A stretch of 10,175 nt of DNA from Caldifarciminota bacterium RBG_13_43_14 (GTDB lineage: Bacteria > Hydrothermota > Tepidihabitantia > SM23-42): NCBI GenBank assembly GCA_001771735.1, contig MEUM01000015.1:20848-31022 (forward strand), read 5' to 3'. Numbering within the stretch: the stretch's first letter is position 1; every line of letters starts with the position of its first letter. The notes below the pieces were generated by a model. It ran no database searches. It saw only the letters and a program-made list of their open reading frames with translations, and had not been told where the DNA came from. Made by a program: the position numbers and the translations under genes. Below are positions 1 to 6,600 of the stretch, in pieces.

Positions 1-290
1 ACACCATCCCTGGTCTGTAAATAGATTTTCGCAAAATAAGTTTCGTCTTTCAAATCAACGACCGTAATCTTGGTAACCTGCGTCTGCATTGAATCGATCA
101 TGATTTTAAGTAGATCATGGGTCATCGGTCTTCCTGGCTTAACACCTTCAAGAGCAAAAGCAATCGCCATCGCTTCCGACTCGCCAATCACAATAGGTAG
201 GGTGCGTTCACCAAATTTCTCTTTCAGGAGAACTACAAAATTATGATGTTGATAATCTTCCACAACACCATTCACAAAAACTTCAATAAT
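1..290 (-). CDS. Bifunctional nuclease family protein (DUF151/BFN domain), 3' end beyond window
   Basis: The reading frame from 290 down to the window edge gives about 96 residues beginning (M/I)IEVFVNGVVED, followed by LPIVIGESEAMAIAFALEGV and PMTHDLLKIMIDSM, then VTKITVVDLKDETYFAKIYL. This is the N-terminal part of the DUF151 (BFN) fold, where the GESEAxAIA and RPxTHDLL motifs are the family hallmarks. Family members have been reported to have nuclease activity; the role in bacteria is mostly unclear. No ATG is available: the frame opens directly after the rplI TAA with ATT ATT GAA. An ATT start at 290-288 is proposed because GAGGAG at 305-300 lies 9 nt upstream and because the family normally begins with M-x-x-V at this point. 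A GTG at 275-273 is the alternative but would remove the first beta-strand and has no Shine-Dalgarno sequence. The C-terminus lies outside the window. Family assignment is firm; the start is inferred. Confidence 0.85.
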   Translation of the reverse strand, partial: MIEVFVNGVVEDYQHHNFVVLLKEKFGERTLPIVIGESEAMAIAFALEGVKPGRPMTHDLLKIMIDSMQTQVTKITVVDLKDETYFAKIYLQTRDG

Positions 291-740
291 TTATTCGGTC
301 TCCTCGATCACAACTAGCTTGAAGATCGCATCGATCTTCTCAGCTAGATGTACTTTTATGTCGTACACTCCAGGATGTTTGATCGGGTCATCCAGGATGA
401 TACTTTTTTTGTCGATATCGATCCCTTCGTTTTGCAAAAGGTCCGCCAGATCATGGGTTGTTATGCTGCCAAAGGACTTTCCATCCATGGCCGTCTTAAT
501 ATGGGTCTTTATCGTCGTATTATTCAACTTATCTGCAAGTTCGACACCGATCTTTTTCATCCGGCTCATCGTTTTCGAAAACCTTTGTTTATTGCTCTCA
601 ATACCCCGCATATTAGCAGTGGTTGCAATAACCGCTAAATTACGAGGTAATAGATAATTGCGAGCATAACCATCCTTGACGTCCACGACACTGAAAGGAA
701 CACCCAATCCTTCTACGTGCTTCAGTAGTATTATCTTCAT
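291..740 (-). CDS. rplI: 50S ribosomal protein L9
   Basis: A 149-residue protein of the usual L9 length. The N-terminal domain is canonical (MKIILLKHVEGLG followed by VVDVKDGYARNYLLPRNLAV), followed by a long basic and helical connector around residues 45-78 and a C-terminal domain with the GKSFGSITTHDLADLL motif and an ending rich in beta-strands (HPGVYDIKVHL). L9 binds 23S rRNA near the base of the L1 stalk and stretches across the ribosome surface, affecting frame maintenance. The turn that is usually GxKG in L9 reads GLGVPFS here. The start ATG overlaps the rpsR stop as ATGA (740-737), which indicates translational coupling, and no strong Shine-Dalgarno sequence is visible. The stop TAA at 293-291 abuts the next gene in the same frame. 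Confidence 0.97.
   Translation of the reverse strand: MKIILLKHVEGLGVPFSVVDVKDGYARNYLLPRNLAVIATTANMRGIESNKQRFSKTMSRMKKIGVELADKLNNTTIKTHIKTAMDGKSFGSITTHDLADLLQNEGIDIDKKSIILDDPIKHPGVYDIKVHLAEKIDAIFKLVVIEETE
300..305 (-). promoter_or_regulatory. Shine-Dalgarno sequence for the DUF151 gene, inside the rplI 3' end
   Basis: GAGGAG, within the Glu-Glu codons of the L9 C-terminus, sits 9 nt before the ATT at 290-288. Its spacing fits that start and not the GTG at 275 (24 nt away). It is the main argument for ATT initiation. Confidence 0.55.
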
Positions 741-949
741 TTTATCGCGTAAGGTAAAAGAGCAATTTCACGACCTCGTTTTATTGCCTGAGCTAAACGC
801 CGCTGGTGGAACGAACACAACCTGGTGATCCGGGCGCTTAATATCTTTCCGCGTTCGTTCATAAAACCCTTCAATAATGACGTATCTTTATAATCGATTA
901 TATCCTGCTGGCTCTTACAGAATCGACATCTCTTTCCTTTCTGTGGCAT
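737..949 (-). CDS. rpsR: 30S ribosomal protein S18
   Basis: A 70-residue basic protein. The core IDYKDTSLLKGFMNERGKIL, then RITRLCSFHQRRLAQAIKRGREIALLPY, is the S18 signature. S18 pairs with S6 on the platform of the small subunit. Cys8 and Cys11 (CxxC) together with Cys45 and His48 (CxxH) could form a zinc site, as in the cysteine-containing forms of S18; that is an inference from residue positions only. AAGGA lies 5 nt before the ATG at 949. The gene starts 24 nt after the ssb stop and its TGA overlaps the rplI ATG. The order rpsF-ssb-rpsR-rplI is the conserved bacterial S6 operon order. Confidence 0.97.
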   Translation of the reverse strand: MPQKGKRCRFCKSQQDIIDYKDTSLLKGFMNERGKILSARITRLCSFHQRRLAQAIKRGREIALLPYAIK

Positions 950-973
950 ATTATTCCTTTCAAAAAATTAATT

Positions 974-1423
974 TTAGAACGGGGTATCGATTTCATCATC
1001 AGTTTTTGTATCAACATCGCTCTCACTGCTTGATTCAATCGGTATCTCACTACTTCCCGTTCCTGAATCACGACTGGGCATATCAAGGAATTGGATGCGG
1101 CGTGCAACAACCTCGATTGTCGTACGCTTTTCCCCCTGATTTGTTTCCCATTGACGGGACCGAAGTTGGCCTTCAATGAGTACCGCACTGCCCTTCTTTA
1201 GAAAATCATTAGCGATCTCAGCCTGCCTTCGCCAAGCGACGATATTAATGAAAAGCGTTTCTTCTTGCTGTTCACCGGTCTCCCGATTCTTGTAGCGCCT
1301 TGAAGATGCGATCCTGAAATCGCAGACTGGAGCTCCTTTTTGAGTATAGCGCAGTTCCGGATCGGCAACCAGACGGCCAATAAGCATCACTGAATTTAAA
1401 TAGCCTAACCTTAATTGATTCAT
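974..1423 (-). CDS. ssb: Single-stranded DNA-binding protein SSB
   Basis: A 149-residue protein with one OB fold at about residues 9-112, recognisable from LNSVMLIGRLVADPELRYT, VCDFRIASSRRYKN, EETLFINIVAWRRQAEIANDFL, and KGSAVLIEGQLRSRQWE. A disordered Ser/Glu/Asp-rich linker follows and the protein ends in an acidic tip, DDEIDTPF, a variant of the DDDIPF tip that docks replication and repair partners. SSB coats single-stranded DNA in replication, recombination and repair. The ATG at 1423 overlaps the rpsF stop as ATGA, which favours this start over the internal Met13, although Met13 would match the N-terminus of many SSBs. Its place between rpsF and rpsR is the classical arrangement. Confidence 0.97.
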   Translation of the reverse strand: MNQLRLGYLNSVMLIGRLVADPELRYTQKGAPVCDFRIASSRRYKNRETGEQQEETLFINIVAWRRQAEIANDFLKKGSAVLIEGQLRSRQWETNQGEKRTTIEVVARRIQFLDMPSRDSGTGSSEIPIESSSESDVDTKTDDEIDTPF

Positions 1424-1713
1424 TTTTTACCTACCCTGATCAGTATCATAAAACGGAGTATATCTTCTTTATGTTTTAAATAATCTTTTATCTTGGTTAT
1501 CGATCCGGGTTCAGCGGTGAAATTATAATTAACATAAGTCCCTTCATTTTTCTTTTTTACCGGATAAGCAAGGGTCTTTTTCCCTAAGTTCTCGTGCTGA
1601 ATCGAACCTTTTCCTCTAGTCTTGATCGCCCGCTCGACTGATCTTATCTCTTTTTCTAGTATTTCGTCGGTAAGATCTGCACTAAAAATGAACATCGCTT
1701 CGTAATCTCTCAT
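1420..1713 (-). CDS. rpsF: 30S ribosomal protein S6
   Basis: A 97-residue protein of normal S6 length. It starts MRDYEAMFIFSADLTDE and contains LGKKTLAYPVKKKNEGTYVNYNF and KIKDYLKHKEDILRFMIL, the ferredoxin-like fold strands and helices of S6. S6 forms a heterodimer with S18 in 30S assembly. In many bacteria this is the first gene of its operon, and S6:S18 can repress the operon through a leader RNA. Here there is no leader: the ATG at 1713 overlaps the mvhD TGA by four bases (ATGA), so translation appears coupled to a redox gene. A G-rich stretch at about 1725-1730 could serve as a weak ribosome binding site. Confidence 0.97.
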   Translation of the reverse strand: MRDYEAMFIFSADLTDEILEKEIRSVERAIKTRGKGSIQHENLGKKTLAYPVKKKNEGTYVNYNFTAEPGSITKIKDYLKHKEDILRFMILIRVGKK

Positions 1714-2129
1714 TTCCCATTACCCCCCAGCGGACCGAGATCCCGGATATCTTTAGTGAACTCAGTAATAACCCGAGTGAACTTGTCACCTTCAGCCGCC
1801 GAGATCCATTCCAGCCTCAGTCTCCGTTTATCTATCCCTAATTTACTCAAAAGATCATGTAAAAATGCAATACGACGGGCGGTCTTGTAATTGCCGGTTT
1901 GATAATGACAATCGCCAAAATGACAACCGCCGATCATAACTCCATCCGCGCCATTTTCAAAGGCATGAAGGATCTGCTGGGGATCTAATCGTGACGAACA
2001 GAAAAACCTTATTGGAACAAGATTTGGCGGATACTGTTTTCTTGATGTTCCAGCAAGATCAGCCGCCGCTGACGTACACCACTTACAGAAAAAACCAATT
2101 ATTTTTGGCTCATATTTGTTGTCAGGCAT
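1710..2129 (-). CDS. mvhD: MvhD/FlpD-family iron-sulfur subunit (hydrogenase delta-like)
   Basis: A 139-residue protein matching the MvhD/FlpD family (PF02662): IIGFFCKWCTSAAADLAGTSR at the N-terminus, then VPIRFFCSSRLDP, ENGADGVMIGGCHFGDCHYQTGN, and a C-terminal helical part with RLRLEWISAAEG. Five cysteines (Cys15, Cys18, Cys44, Cys69, Cys74) are at the family's conserved positions; four of these bind the [2Fe-2S] cluster. MvhD-type proteins pass electrons from a hydrogenase or formate dehydrogenase to HdrA in flavin-based electron-bifurcating Hdr complexes. Here the gene follows hdrC and hdrB but no hdrA is seen. GGAGG (2138-2134) lies 4 nt from the ATG. The 62-nt gap to hdrB holds no other gene. 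The stop overlaps rpsF. Confidence 0.92.
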   Translation of the reverse strand: MPDNKYEPKIIGFFCKWCTSAAADLAGTSRKQYPPNLVPIRFFCSSRLDPQQILHAFENGADGVMIGGCHFGDCHYQTGNYKTARRIAFLHDLLSKLGIDKRRLRLEWISAAEGDKFTRVITEFTKDIRDLGPLGGNGK

Positions 2130-2133
2130 TTTT

Positions 2134-2138
2134 CCTCC
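2134..2138 (-). promoter_or_regulatory. Shine-Dalgarno sequence of mvhD
   Basis: GGAGG followed by four A residues before the ATG at 2129. This is a strong but closely spaced ribosome binding site that fixes the start, in a gene that does not overlap its upstream neighbour. Confidence 0.65.
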
Positions 2139-2191
2139 GGCCTAATTCTAATATTTCTTCAAATAATGAAAAAGACTTATCGATCATAAAC

Positions 2192-3055
2192 TTACAATAA
2201 ACCATATTTTTTAAGTACTATCTCGGGTGAAACCCTATTCTGACCTAGTTGCAAACCATTTTCATCTACACCTAATGCCAGGGCAAGCAGTTGTGAGAAA
2301 TAGAAGATCGGCATATCCTTAAAATCCGGATACTGCTGTCTTATCTTTGTTTGCAAGGCATCAAGATTATAAAAGCATAAAGGGCAAGTAGTCACCAGCG
2401 CATCAGCGCCGTTTTCTCGGGCATTTTTTATCACCTTGTATGATGCATTGACCGCGGCATCCGGTGTATTGACCACCAGATAAGAACCGCAACATTCAAC
2501 TTTGAGCGCGAATTCCACCGGCTCGCCGCCGAGTAATCTTACAAAGTCTTCAAAGATAGAAGGCGACTCAGGATCATCGAATTTCATTTCCTCGGCTGGA
2601 CGCAGCAATAAACACCCGTAATAGCATCCGACCTTCAGCCCGCTTAAGGGTTTTTTAAGCTTGTTCCGTATCATATCCTGATTATCCCTGATGAATTCAA
2701 GCGGATGAATGACCTCTTCTTTACCGTCATACTTTTCCTCGAGATGTTCATTGATAATATCGAGCGCTTCGCGGTCCTCTGAAAAAATGAAATTAGCACG
2801 CTTAAGGGTATTATAGCAGATCGAGCATGGTACTAAAACCTGTTTGCCCTCTTGCTGGGCTTTGGTTAATATGCGTAAAGGAGCGATCAAAGACATGCGA
2901 TTATCACGAGCTAAAGTGAAAGTAGTACCGCAACAGTACCAATGAGGCAATTCATCCAATTCCACACCCACTATATTAAAACAGGAGCGAATTGTTTCAT
3001 TTAACGGCTTTGCTTTGGTGTATAAAGTACAACCTGGATAATATGGTAGTCTCAT
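2192..3055 (-). CDS. hdrB: Heterodisulfide reductase subunit B-like protein (two CCG domains)
   Basis: A 287-residue protein with two complete CCG motifs: Cys9, Cys41-Cys42-Gly43, Cys77-x2-Cys80, and Cys148, Cys188-Cys189-Gly190, Cys224-x2-Cys227. Both fit the CX31-39CCX34-36CxxC pattern of HdrB, in which the cysteines bind noncubane [4Fe-4S] clusters that reduce a disulfide substrate. The N-terminus (MRLPYYPGCTLYTKAKPLNETI) is typical for HdrB. In methanogens the substrate is CoM-S-S-CoB; in bacteria it is usually unknown. The gene begins 11 nt after the hdrC stop, without an evident Shine-Dalgarno sequence, and is followed by mvhD. Subunit identity is secure; the physiological substrate cannot be told from sequence. 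Confidence 0.94.
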   Translation of the reverse strand: MRLPYYPGCTLYTKAKPLNETIRSCFNIVGVELDELPHWYCCGTTFTLARDNRMSLIAPLRILTKAQQEGKQVLVPCSICYNTLKRANFIFSEDREALDIINEHLEEKYDGKEEVIHPLEFIRDNQDMIRNKLKKPLSGLKVGCYYGCLLLRPAEEMKFDDPESPSIFEDFVRLLGGEPVEFALKVECCGSYLVVNTPDAAVNASYKVIKNARENGADALVTTCPLCFYNLDALQTKIRQQYPDFKDMPIFYFSQLLALALGVDENGLQLGQNRVSPEIVLKKYGLL

Positions 3056-3066
3056 GGCCGATAACG

Positions 3067-3465
3067 TTAAAAAGAAAACTTGCTGAAAGCACTCATTAAG
3101 GCTAATGGTGGCAGATCCAGCATGTATTCATAATCGATTTGAGGTATATCCAGTATGCACTCCTTTGCTCGAAGATGAATTACTCTAACCGCCTCCATAA
3201 CTCTCGGAATATCGACACCCTTTGGACATCGCGTCTGACAAACAAGGCAAGCCGCACAAAACCATGGTCCTTGTGCTTTCAATACTTCTTCCCGCATTCC
3301 AAGCTGTATCAAACGGATCACCTGATTGGGGGGGGAATCCATGAACATGGCGAACGGGCAACCAGCCGTGCATCGGCCGCACTGATAACAATCAGAGATT
3401 CTCTGATTACTGATCTCGGCGATCTTTCGCTTAAATTCCTTATCAATATTAAGTTTGGTTATCAT
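3067..3465 (-). CDS. hdrC: Heterodisulfide reductase subunit C-like ferredoxin protein
   Basis: From the ATG at 3465 this is a 132-residue protein with two [4Fe-4S] motifs: Cys26-x2-Cys29-x2-Cys32-x3-Cys36-Pro (in DCYQCGRCTAGCP) and Cys70-x2-Cys73-x2-Cys76-x3-Cys80-Pro (in WFCAACLVCQTRCPKGVDI). The helix PPNQVIRLIQLGM and the region after the second motif (IPRVMEAVRVIHL) are typical for HdrC, which carries electrons from HdrA to HdrB. The frame can be extended to a TTG at 3495, adding ten residues, but that TTG overlaps the -35 box of a consensus promoter and lies upstream of the predicted transcription start, so the ATG is preferred. The mRNA would then be leaderless. It is the first gene of the unit hdrC-hdrB-mvhD-rpsF-ssb-rpsR-rplI-DUF151. 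Confidence 0.9.
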   Translation of the reverse strand: MITKLNIDKEFKRKIAEISNQRISDCYQCGRCTAGCPFAMFMDSPPNQVIRLIQLGMREEVLKAQGPWFCAACLVCQTRCPKGVDIPRVMEAVRVIHLRAKECILDIPQIDYEYMLDLPPLALMSAFSKFSF

Positions 3466-3472
3466 AGCAAAA

Positions 3473-3500
3473 ATTATATTCAATAATGTCGACAAGTCAA
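3473..3500 (-). promoter_or_regulatory. Sigma-70 promoter of hdrC, predicted leaderless
   Basis: TTGACT (3500-3495), a 16-nt spacer, then TATAAT (3478-3473). The ATG of hdrC begins 7 nt after the -10 box, so the expected transcription start (about 3467-3465) coincides with the start codon and leaves no room for a 5' leader or a Shine-Dalgarno sequence. Confidence 0.8.
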
Positions 3501-3550
3501 GAGAATAGGTGCAGATAACAGATGATGGATAAATAACAACAAATATAAAA

Positions 3551-3650
3551 ACCCCCTCGCCCTAACCCCCGTATCAAGTACGGGGCAGGCTCTCTCCCCC
3601 TTCCGCCGAAGGCGGACCGGTAAAGGGGGAGAGGAAAAAGGAGAGGGGGA
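3551..3650. repeat. Nested palindromic intergenic repeat (REP/MITE-like), possible 3' processing or termination structure
   Basis: A C/G-rich island in AT-rich DNA with several inverted repeats. An outer arm, CCCCCTCGCC (3552-3561), pairs 9 of 10 with GGAGAGGGGG (3640-3649). Inside are a 7-bp hairpin CCCCGTA/TACGGGG with loop TCAAG (3567-3585) and an 11-bp stem CTCTCCCCCTT/AAGGGGGAGAG (3592-3602 with 3623-3633) that encloses a third hairpin CCGCC-GAA-GGCGG (3603-3615). It starts 6 nt past the A2M stop and ends about 50 nt before the hdrC promoter, so it may stabilise or end the A2M transcript. No U-tract of a standard intrinsic terminator is apparent. Other copies in the genome would be expected for a dispersed repeat, but none is in this window. 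Confidence 0.75.
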
Positions 3651-3656
3651 ATTATC

Positions 3657-6600
3657 TTACAGCGAAACTTTCATTTCAAAAGGTTCTTCAATTCCCTCAT
3701 CGTCGGTATTATAATATTCATAAACACGCGATGAACGAACCTGTGCCTTGATCGGGTATTTTGCCTTCAGGCTATAACTCAATTCTACTGGCTTTTGCGA
3801 TGATACCTCATCGAGATAAATGATCAACTGGCGCGTTGTCATCGAATACTTTTGTATCTTCTTACCGACATATTCGTCAAGCGTGGGAGTCTGCACTTCA
3901 AAACCGGGCGGTATGCCGAGATCGATCATTACCATCTGAGCAGTACCAGCACGGTTAAGCCGTATTGAAACATCAACATTGACGATATCATTCACAACCA
4001 ATTGTTTGCGATCGTAATTGACATCGATGGTAAACGGTGGTTTCTCGGGCCTTGGCAGATCCTTCCAAGGGATATAGTAGGATCGGGTCAACTCATACAG
4101 AAAATTACCTTCACCTTTAAGCGTAATCTCTACGACATTATCTTTGCCGAGATACGGAGTAAGATCGATCTGATGCATAAGATCCGCATTGCTTTTGTCG
4201 ATCTTGATATCTTCAACGGTCTTGCCGTTGAAAATCACAATTACCTGCCCTTCAACATCTTCAACCGTTCCACCGAGGGCGGCGACCATAGAACGCAGGG
4301 CAATCACTGTGCCTTGAGTAGTATACCATAACCCGCTCGGGTCTTTGGATTGGATAAGATAGGTAAGTACTTTACTCACGACATCCGGGTACTTACCCGC
4401 TTTGATCAAAGCATAAACTGCCAGCCCAGTAGCCTCGATATCCGCACCCTTACCTCGCGAGAAAGTTATTGATGGAATATCCGACTCCCAGTACATAACA
4501 TCTTTATCGATTTTGGCCATATCAACGAGCTTTTTGAGAACTTCCATAGTCTGGGCGCCTTTTGGTTCAACCGCAACAAAGGCATTGGCAACCAAAGCCA
4601 GAATATATGGATCGTTCGCCGCCTTCAGATTCTTGAATAAATAATCGATTCCCTTTGTGACCGCTTGGCTCCGATCACCGGTTTCACCCAGTGCCCAGCA
4701 AATATAAGCAGTTGGCATTAGCTGATTATTCTGGATGCGACCCCATGATTCCTGATGCAGGTATTGCTTATCCGGCGACCATGAACCATCTTTCTCCTGT
4801 TGATTCTTCAACCACTGAGCAGTGCGTTCGATAACCCGCTCGTCGATCTCATATACCTTGGACATATCATTGAATTCCATCAAGCCATAGGCAGTAAGGA
4901 TCTTGTTCGCTGGAGCATCACCGAACCATGAAAAACCTCCGCCAGTAACTTCAAAGCTCAGTAACCTTTGATAGCCCAGGCTGATATATTGTTCTGCACT
5001 CATTTCGGTTTCTGGTTTGATCTGTTCGCTCTGACGGAGATAATTGAGCAGCAATATATTCGGATAGGTAACCGATGAAGTCTGTTCAAAACAGCCAAAA
5101 GGCATCTGAAATAATTTGTCAAGACCATCAACAACCTGTGAATATATTCCCGGGTAAAGTTTAAACATTAATTGATTGCCATCCGGGATCGCATTGGCTG
5201 GGAAATTTATTTTGTGTGAGACCCGGTCTTTCAACCGGTCGGAAACGATATCATCAAAACGCTTACCATTAGGCAAAACTGCGATCGACCGCTTTATCGC
5301 ATCCGACTTGGCTTCACCATATGCTTTAACCAGTATTTGATGGTATCCGATCTTGTCCACCATGATCGGGAAATAAACAACCGAGACTTCATCCTTTTTT
5401 AGATTCCTGGTTATTTCCTGATTCCCTTTGATCTCGAACCAATCTTCGCTCTGCAATTCGATCCTCACTTTTTGATCACGCGGGAGATAATTATAGATAG
5501 CGATCGGTATCGAGATCTCATCACCCTCGGTAAGGGCGACCGGAAGATCAATGTCAACAAAAAACTCTTGAAAGACCAGTATCGAAGAAAGGTTGGATCC
5601 GAGTTCACCATGAGCCGATGAAGCAAAAGAGGTAACCCGCCAGGTAGTGATCGCATCGGGCATGGTTACGGCCAGTCTTGCTACACCACTCGCATCGGTT
5701 ATCAAAGCCGGTTCAAAAACAAAAGTCTCGGGAAAGAATTCCCGCACCCTCGGCTCATCAGGACCACCATCAGCTTTTTTGTCGCGCGGCGGCGGTGCCG
5801 CGGATTTTGCGGCTATCATCGGTCTTTCAGCGGTTGCGCCGGCAACGGCTCGGGGAGCCATGATTCCATCAGCCTCGAACATCACTTCTTGATCCCATCT
5901 TCCTCCCCATCCCCATTCGGTAATATCATCTTCATTATCAAAAATTCCATCCGGTCCGGCCGAAGCAATATTGAACCAGGATAGTTCATTTTCACTGGTC
6001 GTAATCCGGTATTGGCGCGACCAGGGATCCATAATCTCGGAGAACCTTAAAAATCCCTCATCAATAAGGGTTTCAAGACCGCCGGCTGCTTTTGGATATT
6101 TATTGTGGACAGCATAATACTTATTGATCGCCGCATAGATATTATCCCTGGTTTCAGTCAAACGCGAAGAAAATGCCTGTATGATCTTGGAATCGACATC
6201 CTGTGGGGTAGTATAATTTACTGCAAATGGTTCTTTTGGGACTAAGGTCGAGAACATGATATTTTCCGCGCGGGCTTGAATACCTTTCTTCAACACGATC
6301 GCCTCCGGTTCAAAACCATGTATCTCATAGCGGGGTTCCAGTAATTCCTTTTCCAGGGTGAAATACACTTTTTCCAATCCAGGCTGCAACTCTGACACGG
6401 CGAATACCGCTTCATCAACGATCGCCACACATAAAGCAGCAACGCGTGGCTTACCGTCATTCCCTTTCACCGTGAATACTACATTGGCATCACCACCGGG
6501 TAAATACTCATCCTTATCCCCTTTGACATTTATGACCAGATCATCAGCTGAATGAATATAACAGAAACGGGTGTCGCGCACAATATCGCTTCCCGGCGTT

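Noticed and set aside
273..275. GTG start for the DUF151 gene
   Set aside because: It would cut the first conserved strand (IEVFVNG) and has no ribosome binding site, whereas GAGGAG is well placed for the ATT at 290.
2130..2191. Promoter in the hdrB-mvhD gap
   Set aside because: TAGAAT at 2150-2145 is a possible -10 box, but no acceptable -35 lies at the right distance.
3465..3495. TTG start for hdrC ten codons upstream of the ATG
   Set aside because: It overlaps the -35 element, precedes the predicted transcription start, and has no Shine-Dalgarno sequence.
3551..3650. CRISPR array or small RNA gene in the C/G-rich island
   Set aside because: There are no regularly spaced direct repeats, and the inverted-repeat structure fits a dispersed palindromic element better.
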